From CAWBLP01 sp963789495 (GTDB taxonomy: Bacteria; Pseudomonadota; Alphaproteobacteria; Acetobacterales; Acetobacteraceae): a stretch of 64,000 nucleotides of DNA. The stretch is taken from positions 1 through 64,000 of the forward strand of contig CAWBLP010000010.1 of NCBI GenBank assembly GCA_963789495.1. Direction: 5' to 3'. The position numbers and the translations under genes are program-made. Shown one piece after another: positions 8,461-16,196 of the stretch; the first letter of the stretch is position 1; every line of letters begins with the position of its first letter. The notes beneath the pieces are model-generated. The model saw only the letters and a program-made list of their open reading frames with translations. It was not told where the DNA came from and made no database searches.

Positions 8461-9294
8461 TCAGCCGAACCGGCCGGTGATGTATTCCTGGGTACGACGC
8501 TCCTTCGGCGCGGTGAACATCTGCGCCGCGGTCGAGACCTCCACCAGTTCGCCCAGGTAGAAGAACGCCACCTGATCCGCGCAGCGGGCCGCCTGCTGCA
8601 TGTTGTGGGTGACGATCGCGATGGTGAAATCGTGTTTCAGCTCGTCGATCAGCTCCTCGATCTTCAGCGTGCTGATCGGATCGAGCGCGCTGGTCGGCTC
8701 GTCGAACAGGATCACCTCGGGCCGCACCGCGATGGTGCGCGCGATGCAGAGGCGTTGCTGCTGGCCACCGGACAGGCCGAGCGCGGAGGTGTTGAGACGG
8801 TCCTTGACTTCGCCCCAGAGCGCGGCGCGGGTCAGCGACCATTCGACCCGCTCGTCCATCTGCGCCTTGCCCAGTTTCTCGTGCAGTTTCACGCCGAACG
8901 CGATGTTGTCGTAGATCGTCATCGGGAACGGCGTGGGCTTCTGGAACACCATGCCGATCTTGGCGCGCAGGGCGTTCAGGTCGATTTCGGCCGAGATGAT
9001 GTTCAGCCCGTCCATCATCACCTCGCCGGTGGCGCGTTGGCCGGGATACAGATCGTACATCCGGTTCAGCACGCGCAGCAGCGTCGACTTGCCGCAGCCG
9101 GACGGGCCGATCATGCCGGTGACCTGGCAATCCGGCAGGTCGAGGTTGATGGATTTCAATGCACGGTTGCTGCCGTAGAAGAAATCCAGGTTGCGGATTG
9201 CGATCCGCGGCTCATTGATCGCCGCGGTGGAGCGCGCCTGCACACCACCGAAGCTCGTTTGCTCGTTCTGCTGCTCACTCATGGTAGTGCTCAT
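8461..9294 (-). CDS. pstB: Phosphate ABC transporter ATP-binding protein PstB
   Basis: A 277-residue ABC ATPase. Walker A GPSGCGKST is at about residues 63-71, the Q loop is in MVFQKPTPFPMTI, the signature LSGGQQQRL, Walker B VILFDEPTSALDP, and the H loop THNMQQA. The insert YDLYPGQRATGEVMMDGLNI and the C-terminal RRTQEYITGRFG are diagnostic of PstB. It powers uptake of phosphate through PstC/PstA. The ATG at 9294 overlaps the pstA stop as ATGA. The gene itself is intact although both permease genes upstream are frameshifted in this sequence. Confidence 0.95.
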   Translation of the reverse strand: MSTTMSEQQNEQTSFGGVQARSTAAINEPRIAIRNLDFFYGSNRALKSINLDLPDCQVTGMIGPSGCGKSTLLRVLNRMYDLYPGQRATGEVMMDGLNIISAEIDLNALRAKIGMVFQKPTPFPMTIYDNIAFGVKLHEKLGKAQMDERVEWSLTRAALWGEVKDRLNTSALGLSGGQQQRLCIARTIAVRPEVILFDEPTSALDPISTLKIEELIDELKHDFTIAIVTHNMQQAARCADQVAFFYLGELVEVSTAAQMFTAPKERRTQEYITGRFG

Positions 9295-10193
9295 TTCGTC
9301 AGCTCCTGCCGCGCAGCGCAAATCGCGCCAGCGATGTTGATGGCCAGCACGCCCACGGTGATCAGCAGCGCGCCGACCCAGGCGAGCTGCACCCAGTCCT
9401 CGTAGGCCGACCCGGCGTACTGGTAGATGGTCACCGGCAGGCTCGCCATCGGCTTGGTCAGGCTGAGCGACCAGTTGAGGTTGCCCAGGCTGGTGAACAG
9501 CAGCGGTGCGGTCTCGCCGGCGACGCGCGCCACGGCCAGCAGGATGCCGGTGACGATGCCGCTCTGCGCCGCGCGATAGCAGATCAGCACGATCACCTTC
9601 CATTTCGGCGTGCCGAGGGCGAAAGCCGCCTCACGCAGTGACACCGGGATCAGGCTGCAGCATGTCCTCGGTGGTGCGCACCACGATCGGGATGACGATG
9701 ACGGCGAGGGCCAGGCAGCCGGCGAGGCCCGAAAAGCCGCCGAACGGCTGCACCACGAGCTGGTAGATGAACAGGCCGATCAGGATCGAGGGCGCCGACA
9801 GCAGCACGTCGGAGACGAAGCGCACGGCGTTGCCGAGGGCGGAGCTCTGCGCGTATTCCGCCAGATAGGTGCCAACCATCAGCCCGATCGGCGTACCGAT
9901 TGCGGCCCCGATCACGGTCTGGATGATGCTGCCGATGATGGCATTGAGCAGCCCGCCACCAGAGCCGGGCGGCAGCGTAACCGTGGTGAACACGGTCATG
10001 CTCAACCCGCCAAGGCCGCGCCACAGCAGGGTGAACAGGATGGAGGCGAGGAACAGCAGGCCGATGATGGTCGCCAGGACGCACAGCACCTTGACGATCT
10101 GGTTGCTCGCTTGCGCCGCCGTCCCAGCCGCTGGGAAACCTTGAGATCCTTGGCCGGACCGGGCACGACACCGGCGGTGAGCGTAGCGCTCAT
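9291..10193 (-). pseudogene. pstA: Phosphate ABC transporter permease PstA, broken by two single-base frameshifts
   Basis: All parts of a normal PstA (about 300 residues) are present but in three frames. The start MSATLTAGVVPGPAKDLKV and a basic segment read in one frame from 10193. The membrane region from about 10089 (VLATIIGLLFLASILFTLL, LLNAIIGSIIQTVIGAAIGTPIG, FVSDVLLSAPSILIGLFIYQ) reads in a second, and the last part (SLREAAFALGTPKWKVI, ARVAGETAPLLFT) in a third. One base appears missing near 10103-10112 and one extra G (C in the gene) is present at 9653-9654, where the expected TEDMLQLIPVSLREAA becomes TEDMLQPDPGVTA then stop. The gene order is intact, so sequence error is as likely as real decay. 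Confidence 0.82.
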
Positions 10194-10215
10194 GGCCGAT
10201 CTCCTGACAAGCGGG

Positions 10216-11260
10216 TCATGCCTTCAACCTCGGCCGCAGCAGCAGGCGGGAGATCGCCAGCACGATGAACGAGATCACGAACAGGATGAAGCCAAGCGCC
10301 AGCAGTGATGACAGTTTCAGGCTGCCGGCCTGGCTTTCGGGAAATTCCAGCGCGACGATCGAGGCGATGGTGTTGCCGGGACCGAACAGCGAGGCGGTGA
10401 TGCGGTTGGTGTTGCCGATCACGAAGGTGACCGCCATCGTTTCGCCCAGCGCGCGGCCAAGGCCCAGCATGATGCCGCCGACCACCGAGACGCGGGTATA
10501 GGGGATGACGATGGAGCGCATCACCTCCCAGGTGGTGCAGCCGACGCCATAGGCGGATTCCTTGTAGACCGGCGGCACGGTGTCGAACACGTCGCGCATG
10601 GTGGCGGCGATGAACGGGATGATCATCACCGCCAGGATCAGCGCCGCGGTAAAGATGCCGGTGCCGAACGGCGGACCCTGGAACAGGTCGCCCAGGATCG
10701 GGATTTCGCCGACCGAATCGATCACCCAGGGCTGCAGGTAGCGCGCCATGAACGGGGCGATCACGAAGAAGCCCCACATGCCGTAGATGATCGAGGGCAC
10801 CGCGGCCAGCAGTTCGATCGCGGTGCCGACCGGGCGGCGGAACCAGAGCGGCGCCAGTTCGGTCAGATAGAAGGCGATGCCGAAGGAGATCGGCACGGCC
10901 ATGATCAGCGCCAGGATCGAGGTGACGATGGTGCCGTAGATCGGCACCACGGCTCCGAAGATCTGCTTCACCGGGTCCCAGGTGGCGTGTGACCACGAAG
11001 CCCGGCCCGAACTGCCGGAACGCGGCCAGGCCGCCGATGAACAGCAGCACGATGATGGCGCCCAGCAGCACCAGCACGAAGCCGCCGGACAAGCGTGCCA
11101 GGCCGGCGAATATCATATCCCCGGGCGGCGGCCCGCGGGTGGCGACGCCAGCGCGCGGATGACCAGAGGGCGGATGACCAGAATTCGGATGGGATGCGAG
11201 AGCCTGCTGCAACGTGATGATCCTGGTTCCAAACTCGCGCCATCCAGAGGGGGATGACAT
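10216..11260 (-). pseudogene. pstC: Phosphate ABC transporter permease PstC, broken by one frameshift
   Basis: The inner-membrane permease partner of PstA. The N-terminal part (GDMIFAGLARLSGG, then FVLVLLGAIIVLLFIGGLAAF) reads from 11260. The remaining 250 residues, with KQIFGAVVPIYGTIVTS, AIELLAAVPSIIYGMWG, PPVYKESAYGVG and GLGRALGETMAVTFVIGNT, are in another frame from 10971. An extra A within CACAC at about 10988-10991 explains the shift: without it the junction reads FVVTATWDPVKQIFG as in family members. The ATG at 11260 is a tentative start (purine-rich AGAGG about 10 bases upstream); an ATG at 11116 would drop an unusual leader with HPNSGHPPSGHP. It lies 22 bases from pstA. Confidence 0.82.
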
Positions 11261-11430
11261 CGTCGGTTAGCCGCCTCTGGACCGAGCAGGCCACGGCTGG
11301 GGCACCCCGCCCAGACCGGTTCGGTCAGCCGTGTGAGATCCGCGCAGCCCGGTTCCGGGCAAAGCTGCCGGCGGACCGGACGCGCCGGATACGGCTATCC
11401 CGGCGCGCACCGATCCTCCGTCAGGTGGTG

Positions 11431-12462
11431 TTACATGACGGGCTTGCCGTCCGGCGACTTGACCTCGCTGTGCCAGTCCTTGCGGACCAGGTCCGCCACC
11501 TTGCCGGGCAGCGGGACGTAGTCCAGGTTGACCGCGATCTTATCCCCGCTCTTGTAGGCCCAGTCGAAGAACTTCATCACGTTGGCGCTGCGGGTCGGAT
11601 CCTTCGGATCCTTCGGCAGCTCGATGAACGTCGCCGACATGATCGGCCAGGTGGCCTCGCCCGGCTGGTCGATCAGGTTCACCGCGTAGTTCTTCGCGCT
11701 GCCCCAATCGGCGCTGCTGGCGGCTGCCTGGAAGGCCGGCATGGCCGGCTGCACGAAATGCCCCGCCTTGTTGCGCAGTTCCGTGGTGACCAGGTGATTC
11801 TGCTTCGCGTAGGCATACTCGACATAGCCAATGCCGCCCCGCGTGTTGTGCACGGTCGCGGCGACACCATCATTGCCCTTCGCGCCCGCACCCGCCGGCC
11901 AGTTCACGCTGGTGCTGGCCCCGACATCGCTCTTCCAGCCCGCATTGACCGCGGACAGGTAGGAGGTGAACACGTAGGTGGTGCCCGACCCGTCGGCGCG
12001 ATGCACCGGGGCGATCGCCATGTTCGGCAGCTTCATGCCGTGGTTCAGCTCGGCCAGCTTGGGGTCGTTCCACTTGGTGATCTTGCCGGCGAAGATGTCG
12101 GCCAGGATCGGGCCGGTCAGCTTCATCTCGTTCGGCTTCGCGTCCGGCAGGTTCACGATCACCACCACGGCGCCCATCACGGTGGGGAACTGCAGCAGAT
12201 GGCCGGATTCCAGCTTGGCTGGATCCATCGGTGCGTCGGAGGCGCCGAAATCGACGGTGCGGTTGAGGATCTGGTTCTGCCCGCCGCCGGACCCGATGGC
12301 CTGGTAGTTCAATTCCAGCCCGATCGCCGCCTTCGCGGCCTCACCCCACTTTGTATAAACCGGCGCCGGGAATGTGGCCCCTGCCCCGGTGATCTGCTGG
12401 GCCTGGGCTGCAACGGTGAAACCGGCCAGGCCGATGGCCAGGGCCGTCAATGCAATCTTCAT
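11431..12462 (-). CDS. pstS: Phosphate-binding periplasmic protein PstS
   Basis: A 343-residue protein with a signal peptide (MKIALTALAIGLAGFTVAAQAQ). It has the phosphate-binding signatures ITGAGATFPAPVYTKW, AIGSGGGQNQILNRTVDFGASDAPM, HRADGSGTTYVFTSYL and NTRGGIGYVEYAYAKQN. It captures phosphate in the periplasm for PstCAB. It is the first gene of the operon, separated from pstC by 170 bases, which probably allows higher expression than the permeases. The ATG at 12462 follows GAGGAGAGAG. A candidate Pho box lies 75-96 bases upstream. Confidence 0.95.
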   Translation of the reverse strand: MKIALTALAIGLAGFTVAAQAQQITGAGATFPAPVYTKWGEAAKAAIGLELNYQAIGSGGGQNQILNRTVDFGASDAPMDPAKLESGHLLQFPTVMGAVVVIVNLPDAKPNEMKLTGPILADIFAGKITKWNDPKLAELNHGMKLPNMAIAPVHRADGSGTTYVFTSYLSAVNAGWKSDVGASTSVNWPAGAGAKGNDGVAATVHNTRGGIGYVEYAYAKQNHLVTTELRNKAGHFVQPAMPAFQAAASSADWGSAKNYAVNLIDQPGEATWPIMSATFIELPKDPKDPTRSANVMKFFDWAYKSGDKIAVNLDYVPLPGKVADLVRKDWHSEVKSPDGKPVM

Positions 12463-12536
12463 GTATCTCTCTCCTCAGAGTCTGCCGCCGGATGCGGGCC
12501 GGACCATAGGGGGGGTGTGCGACCTATCTATTTCAG

Positions 12537-12558
12537 ATTTATGAAGCTTCGATGACAG
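12537..12558 (-). promoter_or_regulatory. Candidate Pho box upstream of pstS
   Basis: On the minus strand two adjacent 11-base units, CTGTCATCGAA and GCTTCATAAAT, share the TCAT core and spacing of PhoB-binding direct repeats (consensus CTGTCAT every 11 bases). It lies 75-96 bases before the pstS ATG. The first half-site also belongs to the 102-bp duplication next to it. Confidence 0.5.
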
Positions 12559-12750
12559 GGATGGAGACCACCGTCCGGCCTCAGCGGCGCCGGCCATGAG
12601 GGCGTCGTGTCCTCGGACCCGCCAGTGACAGCACCGGGCGGCACCCGACTTCGATGACAGGGATGGAGACCACCGTCCGGCCTCAGCGGCGCCGGCAATG
12701 AGGGCGTCGTGTCCTCGGACCCGCCAGTGACAGAACCGGGCGGCACCGAC
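12547..12750. repeat. 102-bp tandem duplication between pstS and a dehydrogenase gene
   Basis: Two nearly identical copies, 12547-12648 and 12649-12750, each starting CTTCGATGACAGGGATGG and ending in CCGGGCGGCACC. They differ at only a few positions (for example GGCCATGAG versus GGCAATGAG). The duplicated block lies just downstream of the dehydrogenase stop at 12758 and reaches into the pstS upstream region, so the outer copy supplies one half of the candidate Pho box. Confidence 0.85.
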
Positions 12751-12757
12751 CCGGCAA

Positions 12758-13738
12758 TCACATCATCCGGTCTTCCGGCCCGACCAGATGCAGCGGCGCC
12801 TCCCCAATCAGCACCCTCCGGATATTGGCCAGTGCATGGCGGAGCCCGGCCGGCCCGGTCGCGACGATCGCGGCGGCCGAGTTGTGCGGCGAGCCGATCA
12901 CGTTCGGCAGCGTCAGGAACGGCTGGTCCATGCGGAACACGCCATGCCGGATCGGCTCCACCCACCAGGCGTCGATGCAGGCGGTGAACTGCGGATGCGC
13001 CGACAGATGCGCGAACAGCGCCGCCTCATCGACGATCTCGCCGCGCGCCACGTTCACCAGGATCGCGTCCGGCTTCATCGCCGCCAGTTGCGCCGCGCCG
13101 ATCACGCCCAGCGTGGCCGGGGTCAATGGAGAACAAATCACCAGCAGGTCGGAGGCGGCGAGCAGCAGGTCGAGCTGATCCGGCGTGCCGATCCAGTCGG
13201 TCGGCGCCTCGCTGCGCCCGCTGCGGTTGATCGCATGAACCCGCATGCCCAGGCAGCGCGCCAGTCGCGCGACGGCGACGCCGATGCCACCGAAGCCGAA
13301 AATGCCGCAGACACCGCCCGCCAGCATGCGGTTGCGTGCGAACTGGTTGAACTCGCCCCGCGTCAGCGCGGCATGCTCCACCACCAGGCGCTTCGCGGCT
13401 GCCAGCGCCATCGCCAGCGCATGCTCCGCCATCGGTTCAGCGTAGGCTCCGCCATTGCTGGCCACCGGCACGCCGTCCGGCACCTCGGCCAGCGGCACGA
13501 AGTCGATGCCGGCGGTGACGAATTGCAGCAGGCGCAGATTGGCCAGCGCGGCCGCCTCGCCAGGCCTCAGCTCCCGCGTGCTGCGCGCCAGCACCGCATC
13601 CGCCGCGCCCAGCGCCGCCGCCCGCGCCGCCTCGTCCAGGTCGGCGAGGTAGACCGGTTCCGCCAGACCTGCGAGTTCCTCCGCCACCAGTGCGCGGCTG
13701 CGCGGGTCGGCCTCGAACGTGACCACGACGCTCGCCAT
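12758..13738 (-). CDS. D-2-hydroxyacid dehydrogenase (NAD-binding)
   Basis: A 326-residue cytosolic dehydrogenase of the D-isomer-specific 2-hydroxyacid family (glyoxylate/hydroxypyruvate reductase-like). The NAD-binding GFGGIGVAVARLA is near residue 150. The catalytic Arg is in NVARGEIVDE, Glu in WWVEPIRHG and His in SPHNSAA. It probably reduces a 2-oxoacid or oxidises the D-hydroxyacid; the substrate is not defined. The ATG at 13738 follows GGGAAG. Its start lies 14 bases after the stop of a same-length paralogue on the same strand, so the two are likely one operon. The 102-bp tandem repeat begins a few bases after its stop. Confidence 0.85.
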   Translation of the reverse strand: MASVVVTFEADPRSRALVAEELAGLAEPVYLADLDEAARAAALGAADAVLARSTRELRPGEAAALANLRLLQFVTAGIDFVPLAEVPDGVPVASNGGAYAEPMAEHALAMALAAAKRLVVEHAALTRGEFNQFARNRMLAGGVCGIFGFGGIGVAVARLARCLGMRVHAINRSGRSEAPTDWIGTPDQLDLLLAASDLLVICSPLTPATLGVIGAAQLAAMKPDAILVNVARGEIVDEAALFAHLSAHPQFTACIDAWWVEPIRHGVFRMDQPFLTLPNVIGSPHNSAAAIVATGPAGLRHALANIRRVLIGEAPLHLVGPEDRMM

Positions 13739-13752
13739 GCCCCGCTTCCCGC

Positions 13753-14733
13753 TCAGAACCAGTTCGCCTTGTCCACCAGGTTGCGCAACGGCCGCCCGGC
13801 GGCGAAGGCGCGGCAATTGTCCAGCATGATCTGAAACCGCCGATCGTTCAGATATGGCCCATACCCCGCCATATGCGGCGTCAGCAGCACATGCGGCGTG
13901 GTCCAGAGCGGATGCTCCGCCGGCAGCGGCTCCTGCTCGTAGACGTCGAGCGCCGCCCCGGCGATCTCGCCGGCCTGCAGCGCGGCGACCAGGTCGTCCA
14001 GCTTCGTCGTCATGCCGCGCCCGATATTGATGAAGAAGGCGCTCCGCTTCATGCGCTGGAAGCGGGCGCGGTGGAACAGGCCTTCGGTGGCCGGCGTGTG
14101 CGGCACTGTGAGAATGACGAAATCCGCCCGCGGCAGCAGCGTATCCAGCGCATCCGGCCGGTGCAGTTCCGCGACTCCCGGTGGCGGGTCGGTGCGGCGG
14201 GCGTCGGTGGCCAGCACGGTGGTGCCGAACGCTGCCAGCAGCCGAGCGGCCTCGGCGCCGATGCCGCCCACGCCCACGATCAGCGCGGTGGCCTCCGGCA
14301 AATGCACGACACCCTGATCCTCCGGCGGCTTCTTCCACTCCCGGCGCAATTGCTGCGGGATAAAGTCCTGCAGCCCGCGCGCGAAGGCCAACACGAAGGC
14401 CATGATATGCGCGCTGATATGGTCGTTGAATATTTCGCGGAAGTTGGTCACCACCAGCGGATGTTCGATCAGCTCGGGGAAGTAGTAGCCGGCGGCGGGC
14501 GCGGCCTGCGGTGCCTGCAGCCAGCGCAGTTTTTTGGCTCGTGCCAGCAGATCGGGATTGAGCCAGCCGAACGCGCCATCGGCATCGACGATCTCGGCCG
14601 CCGCCGTGCCGGCATCGTCCGCCAGCACGACGTGCGCTTCCGGCGCCTGTTCGGACAGACGGGCAGCCCAGGTGCGGGTCAGGTCGGACTGCGGCGGCAA
14701 CATCACGAACTTGAACCTGTTGGGTGCGGACAT
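13753..14733 (-). CDS. D-2-hydroxyacid dehydrogenase (paralogue)
   Basis: Also 326 residues and of the same family as its neighbour but quite divergent from it. The nucleotide-binding VGVGGIGAEAARLLAAFG is followed by Arg in NIGRGMTTKLDDL, Glu in YEQEPLPAEHPLW and the His in TPHMAGYGPY, so the R-E-H active site is complete. The start at 14733 (MSAPNRFKFV) is preferred because AGGGAG lies about 7 bases upstream; the upstream extension is arginine-rich and unlike the family. The gene begins about 110 bases from the end of repeat copy A. Substrate unknown; two tandem reductases may act on related oxoacids. Confidence 0.85.
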   Translation of the reverse strand: MSAPNRFKFVMLPPQSDLTRTWAARLSEQAPEAHVVLADDAGTAAAEIVDADGAFGWLNPDLLARAKKLRWLQAPQAAPAAGYYFPELIEHPLVVTNFREIFNDHISAHIMAFVLAFARGLQDFIPQQLRREWKKPPEDQGVVHLPEATALIVGVGGIGAEAARLLAAFGTTVLATDARRTDPPPGVAELHRPDALDTLLPRADFVILTVPHTPATEGLFHRARFQRMKRSAFFINIGRGMTTKLDDLVAALQAGEIAGAALDVYEQEPLPAEHPLWTTPHVLLTPHMAGYGPYLNDRRFQIMLDNCRAFAAGRPLRNLVDKANWF

Positions 14734-14845
14734 GGACGGCTCCCTGGAGCTGGACGCTGCAACGCAGGTTAGCCCGCTTCGCGGCCGGCCGCGAACCCAG
14801 CCGGGCGTTGCCCCGAGCCTCAACAGGAGGCATTGCCTCCCGGAC

Positions 14846-15022
14846 CGCCGGCAAAGGCTCGTCGTTGCGATCGGATCCGGTTTGGGGTGAGGAGGTCTCG
14901 GACCTTGGTATTATCACGACCGGCCCCCTCCGCACCCCACAGAGGCGGTTCCAAGGGCCGGGGCCCTTGGCGGGGATGCAAGGCGCAACGCCCCTTGATG
15001 GGGTGAGGGTGCGACGCCCCCG
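14846..15022 (+). repeat. Multi-hairpin intergenic element, copy A (degenerate)
   Basis: A diverged copy of the dispersed element described at 28909. It keeps the GGCAAAGG...CGTTGC remnant, the GTTTGGGGTGAGG central arm with CCTCCGCACC opposite, then CCAAGGGCCGGGGCCCTTGG and a damaged CAAGGCGCAACGCCCCTTG hairpin. It fills most of the 324-base gap between the protease-like gene (stop 15058) and the dehydrogenase. A further small hairpin CCGCGGCAGCAGCCGCGG lies at about 15028-15045, just before the stop codon. Confidence 0.75.
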
Positions 15023-15057
15023 ATGCTCTCCGCGGCAGCAGCCGCGGACAGCTCCGC

Positions 15058-16080
15058 TCAATGCACCTTGGGTGCCTTCAGGAAACTGGCCCGATCCGCC
15101 GACCGGATGGTGAGCGCTGTCGATACGTCATCGCGCAACAGACGCAGGCGCACCTCGGCACCGGCACTGCCAGAGGCCCAGACGCGGCGCCACAATCCGG
15201 CGAGGTCCGGCACATCCTCCTCGTTCACCGCCACGATACGGTCGCCGGTGCGCAATCCCGCCTGCTCCGCCGGCCCGTTATCGGCCAGGCCGCCCACCAC
15301 GATCGTGTCGTCCGCTTCGGTGGCATACATGCCGAGCCACGGCCGCGCCGGGCGGTTCACCCGCCCATAGGTCAGCAGGTCCTGCATGATCGGCGCCAGC
15401 AGGCTGATCGGCACCACCATGTTCATGTCCAGCCGATGGCCCTTGTTGTCGCCCTGCTGCAGGATCAGCGACCCGGTGCCCATCAGCTTGCCGTCACTGC
15501 CGAACAGGGCACCGCCGCCCCAGAACGGGTGCGCCGGGGCCACGAACAGCGCCTCGTCCAGCACGTACTCCCAGTAGCCGGCGAATTCCTGCCGCCCGAC
15601 CAGCCGGGTTTCCACGCTATGGTGCCGACCGCCGCCGGCGGCGAAGATCACCGTGTCACCCACCTTCAGCCGGTCGGAATCGCCGAACTCCGCGGTCGGC
15701 AGGTCCAGCCGGCCCAGCGCCTGGACCAGGCCGAACCCCGTCTCCTGGTCGTAGGCCAGGGCATGGCCAGGGACCGCCTGCCCATCATTGGTGGTGATCC
15801 AGATGGTCTCGGCTTCGGTGATCAGATAACCGATCGTGGCCACCAGGCCAGTGTCGCGGATCACCACGCCGCTGCCCAGGCGCTCCGTGCCCAGCGAGCC
15901 GGCGGTAAAGGCATCCGCCGGGATGTAGGTCTTCAGTGTGACCACGGATTTCAGCGTGCGATCCAGGTCGAACGCGTAGTCTCCCGGATCGGGCTGCAGA
16001 TTGGGCGGGATCTCCCAGTCCTCTTTTCGCATGCCACGCCGTCTTCCCTGGTTGGGTCTGCCTGGGGGTTGATCGCTCAT
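15058..16080 (-). CDS. S1C (DegP/HtrA-like) PDZ protein with a non-catalytic protease domain
   Basis: This 340-residue protein has the HtrA layout: a trypsin-like domain (about 45-245) and a C-terminal PDZ domain (about 245-330, with PWLGMYA, GLADNGPAEQAGLRTGDRIVAVNEEDV). All three catalytic positions look lost. The usual TNNHVV is replaced by ATIGYLI after GSGVVIRDTG, the Asp of the D-DLA motif is replaced (YDQETGFGLVQ), and GNSGGP is replaced by FWGGGALFG. No signal peptide or membrane segment is visible, so it is probably cytoplasmic. It is likely a scaffold or sensor built on a dead protease. It is divergent from the phosphoketolase gene, 116 bases away. Confidence 0.75.
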   Translation of the reverse strand: MSDQPPGRPNQGRRRGMRKEDWEIPPNLQPDPGDYAFDLDRTLKSVVTLKTYIPADAFTAGSLGTERLGSGVVIRDTGLVATIGYLITEAETIWITTNDGQAVPGHALAYDQETGFGLVQALGRLDLPTAEFGDSDRLKVGDTVIFAAGGGRHHSVETRLVGRQEFAGYWEYVLDEALFVAPAHPFWGGGALFGSDGKLMGTGSLILQQGDNKGHRLDMNMVVPISLLAPIMQDLLTYGRVNRPARPWLGMYATEADDTIVVGGLADNGPAEQAGLRTGDRIVAVNEEDVPDLAGLWRRVWASGSAGAEVRLRLLRDDVSTALTIRSADRASFLKAPKVH

Positions 16081-16196
16081 GGGATCACTATATCGGCGGT
16101 TTGCGCCTTAGCGCCAACGTCTCGGGCAACGATTTCCGGGAACACGCTACAAAAGCCGGCGTTGCCAGCCCAACCACCCGAAATGGAGGCATTTTT

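Noticed and set aside
12528..12965. A minus-strand frame with a 34-residue repeat across the tandem duplication
   Set aside because: The unit is 102 bp, a multiple of three, so the repeat stays in frame by chance. The frame overlaps the dehydrogenase end and lacks any recognisable protein feature.
12758..15061. A 767-codon minus-strand frame covering both dehydrogenases
   Set aside because: Only its last 326 codons are a real gene. The upstream part is the second dehydrogenase out of frame and repeat copy A.
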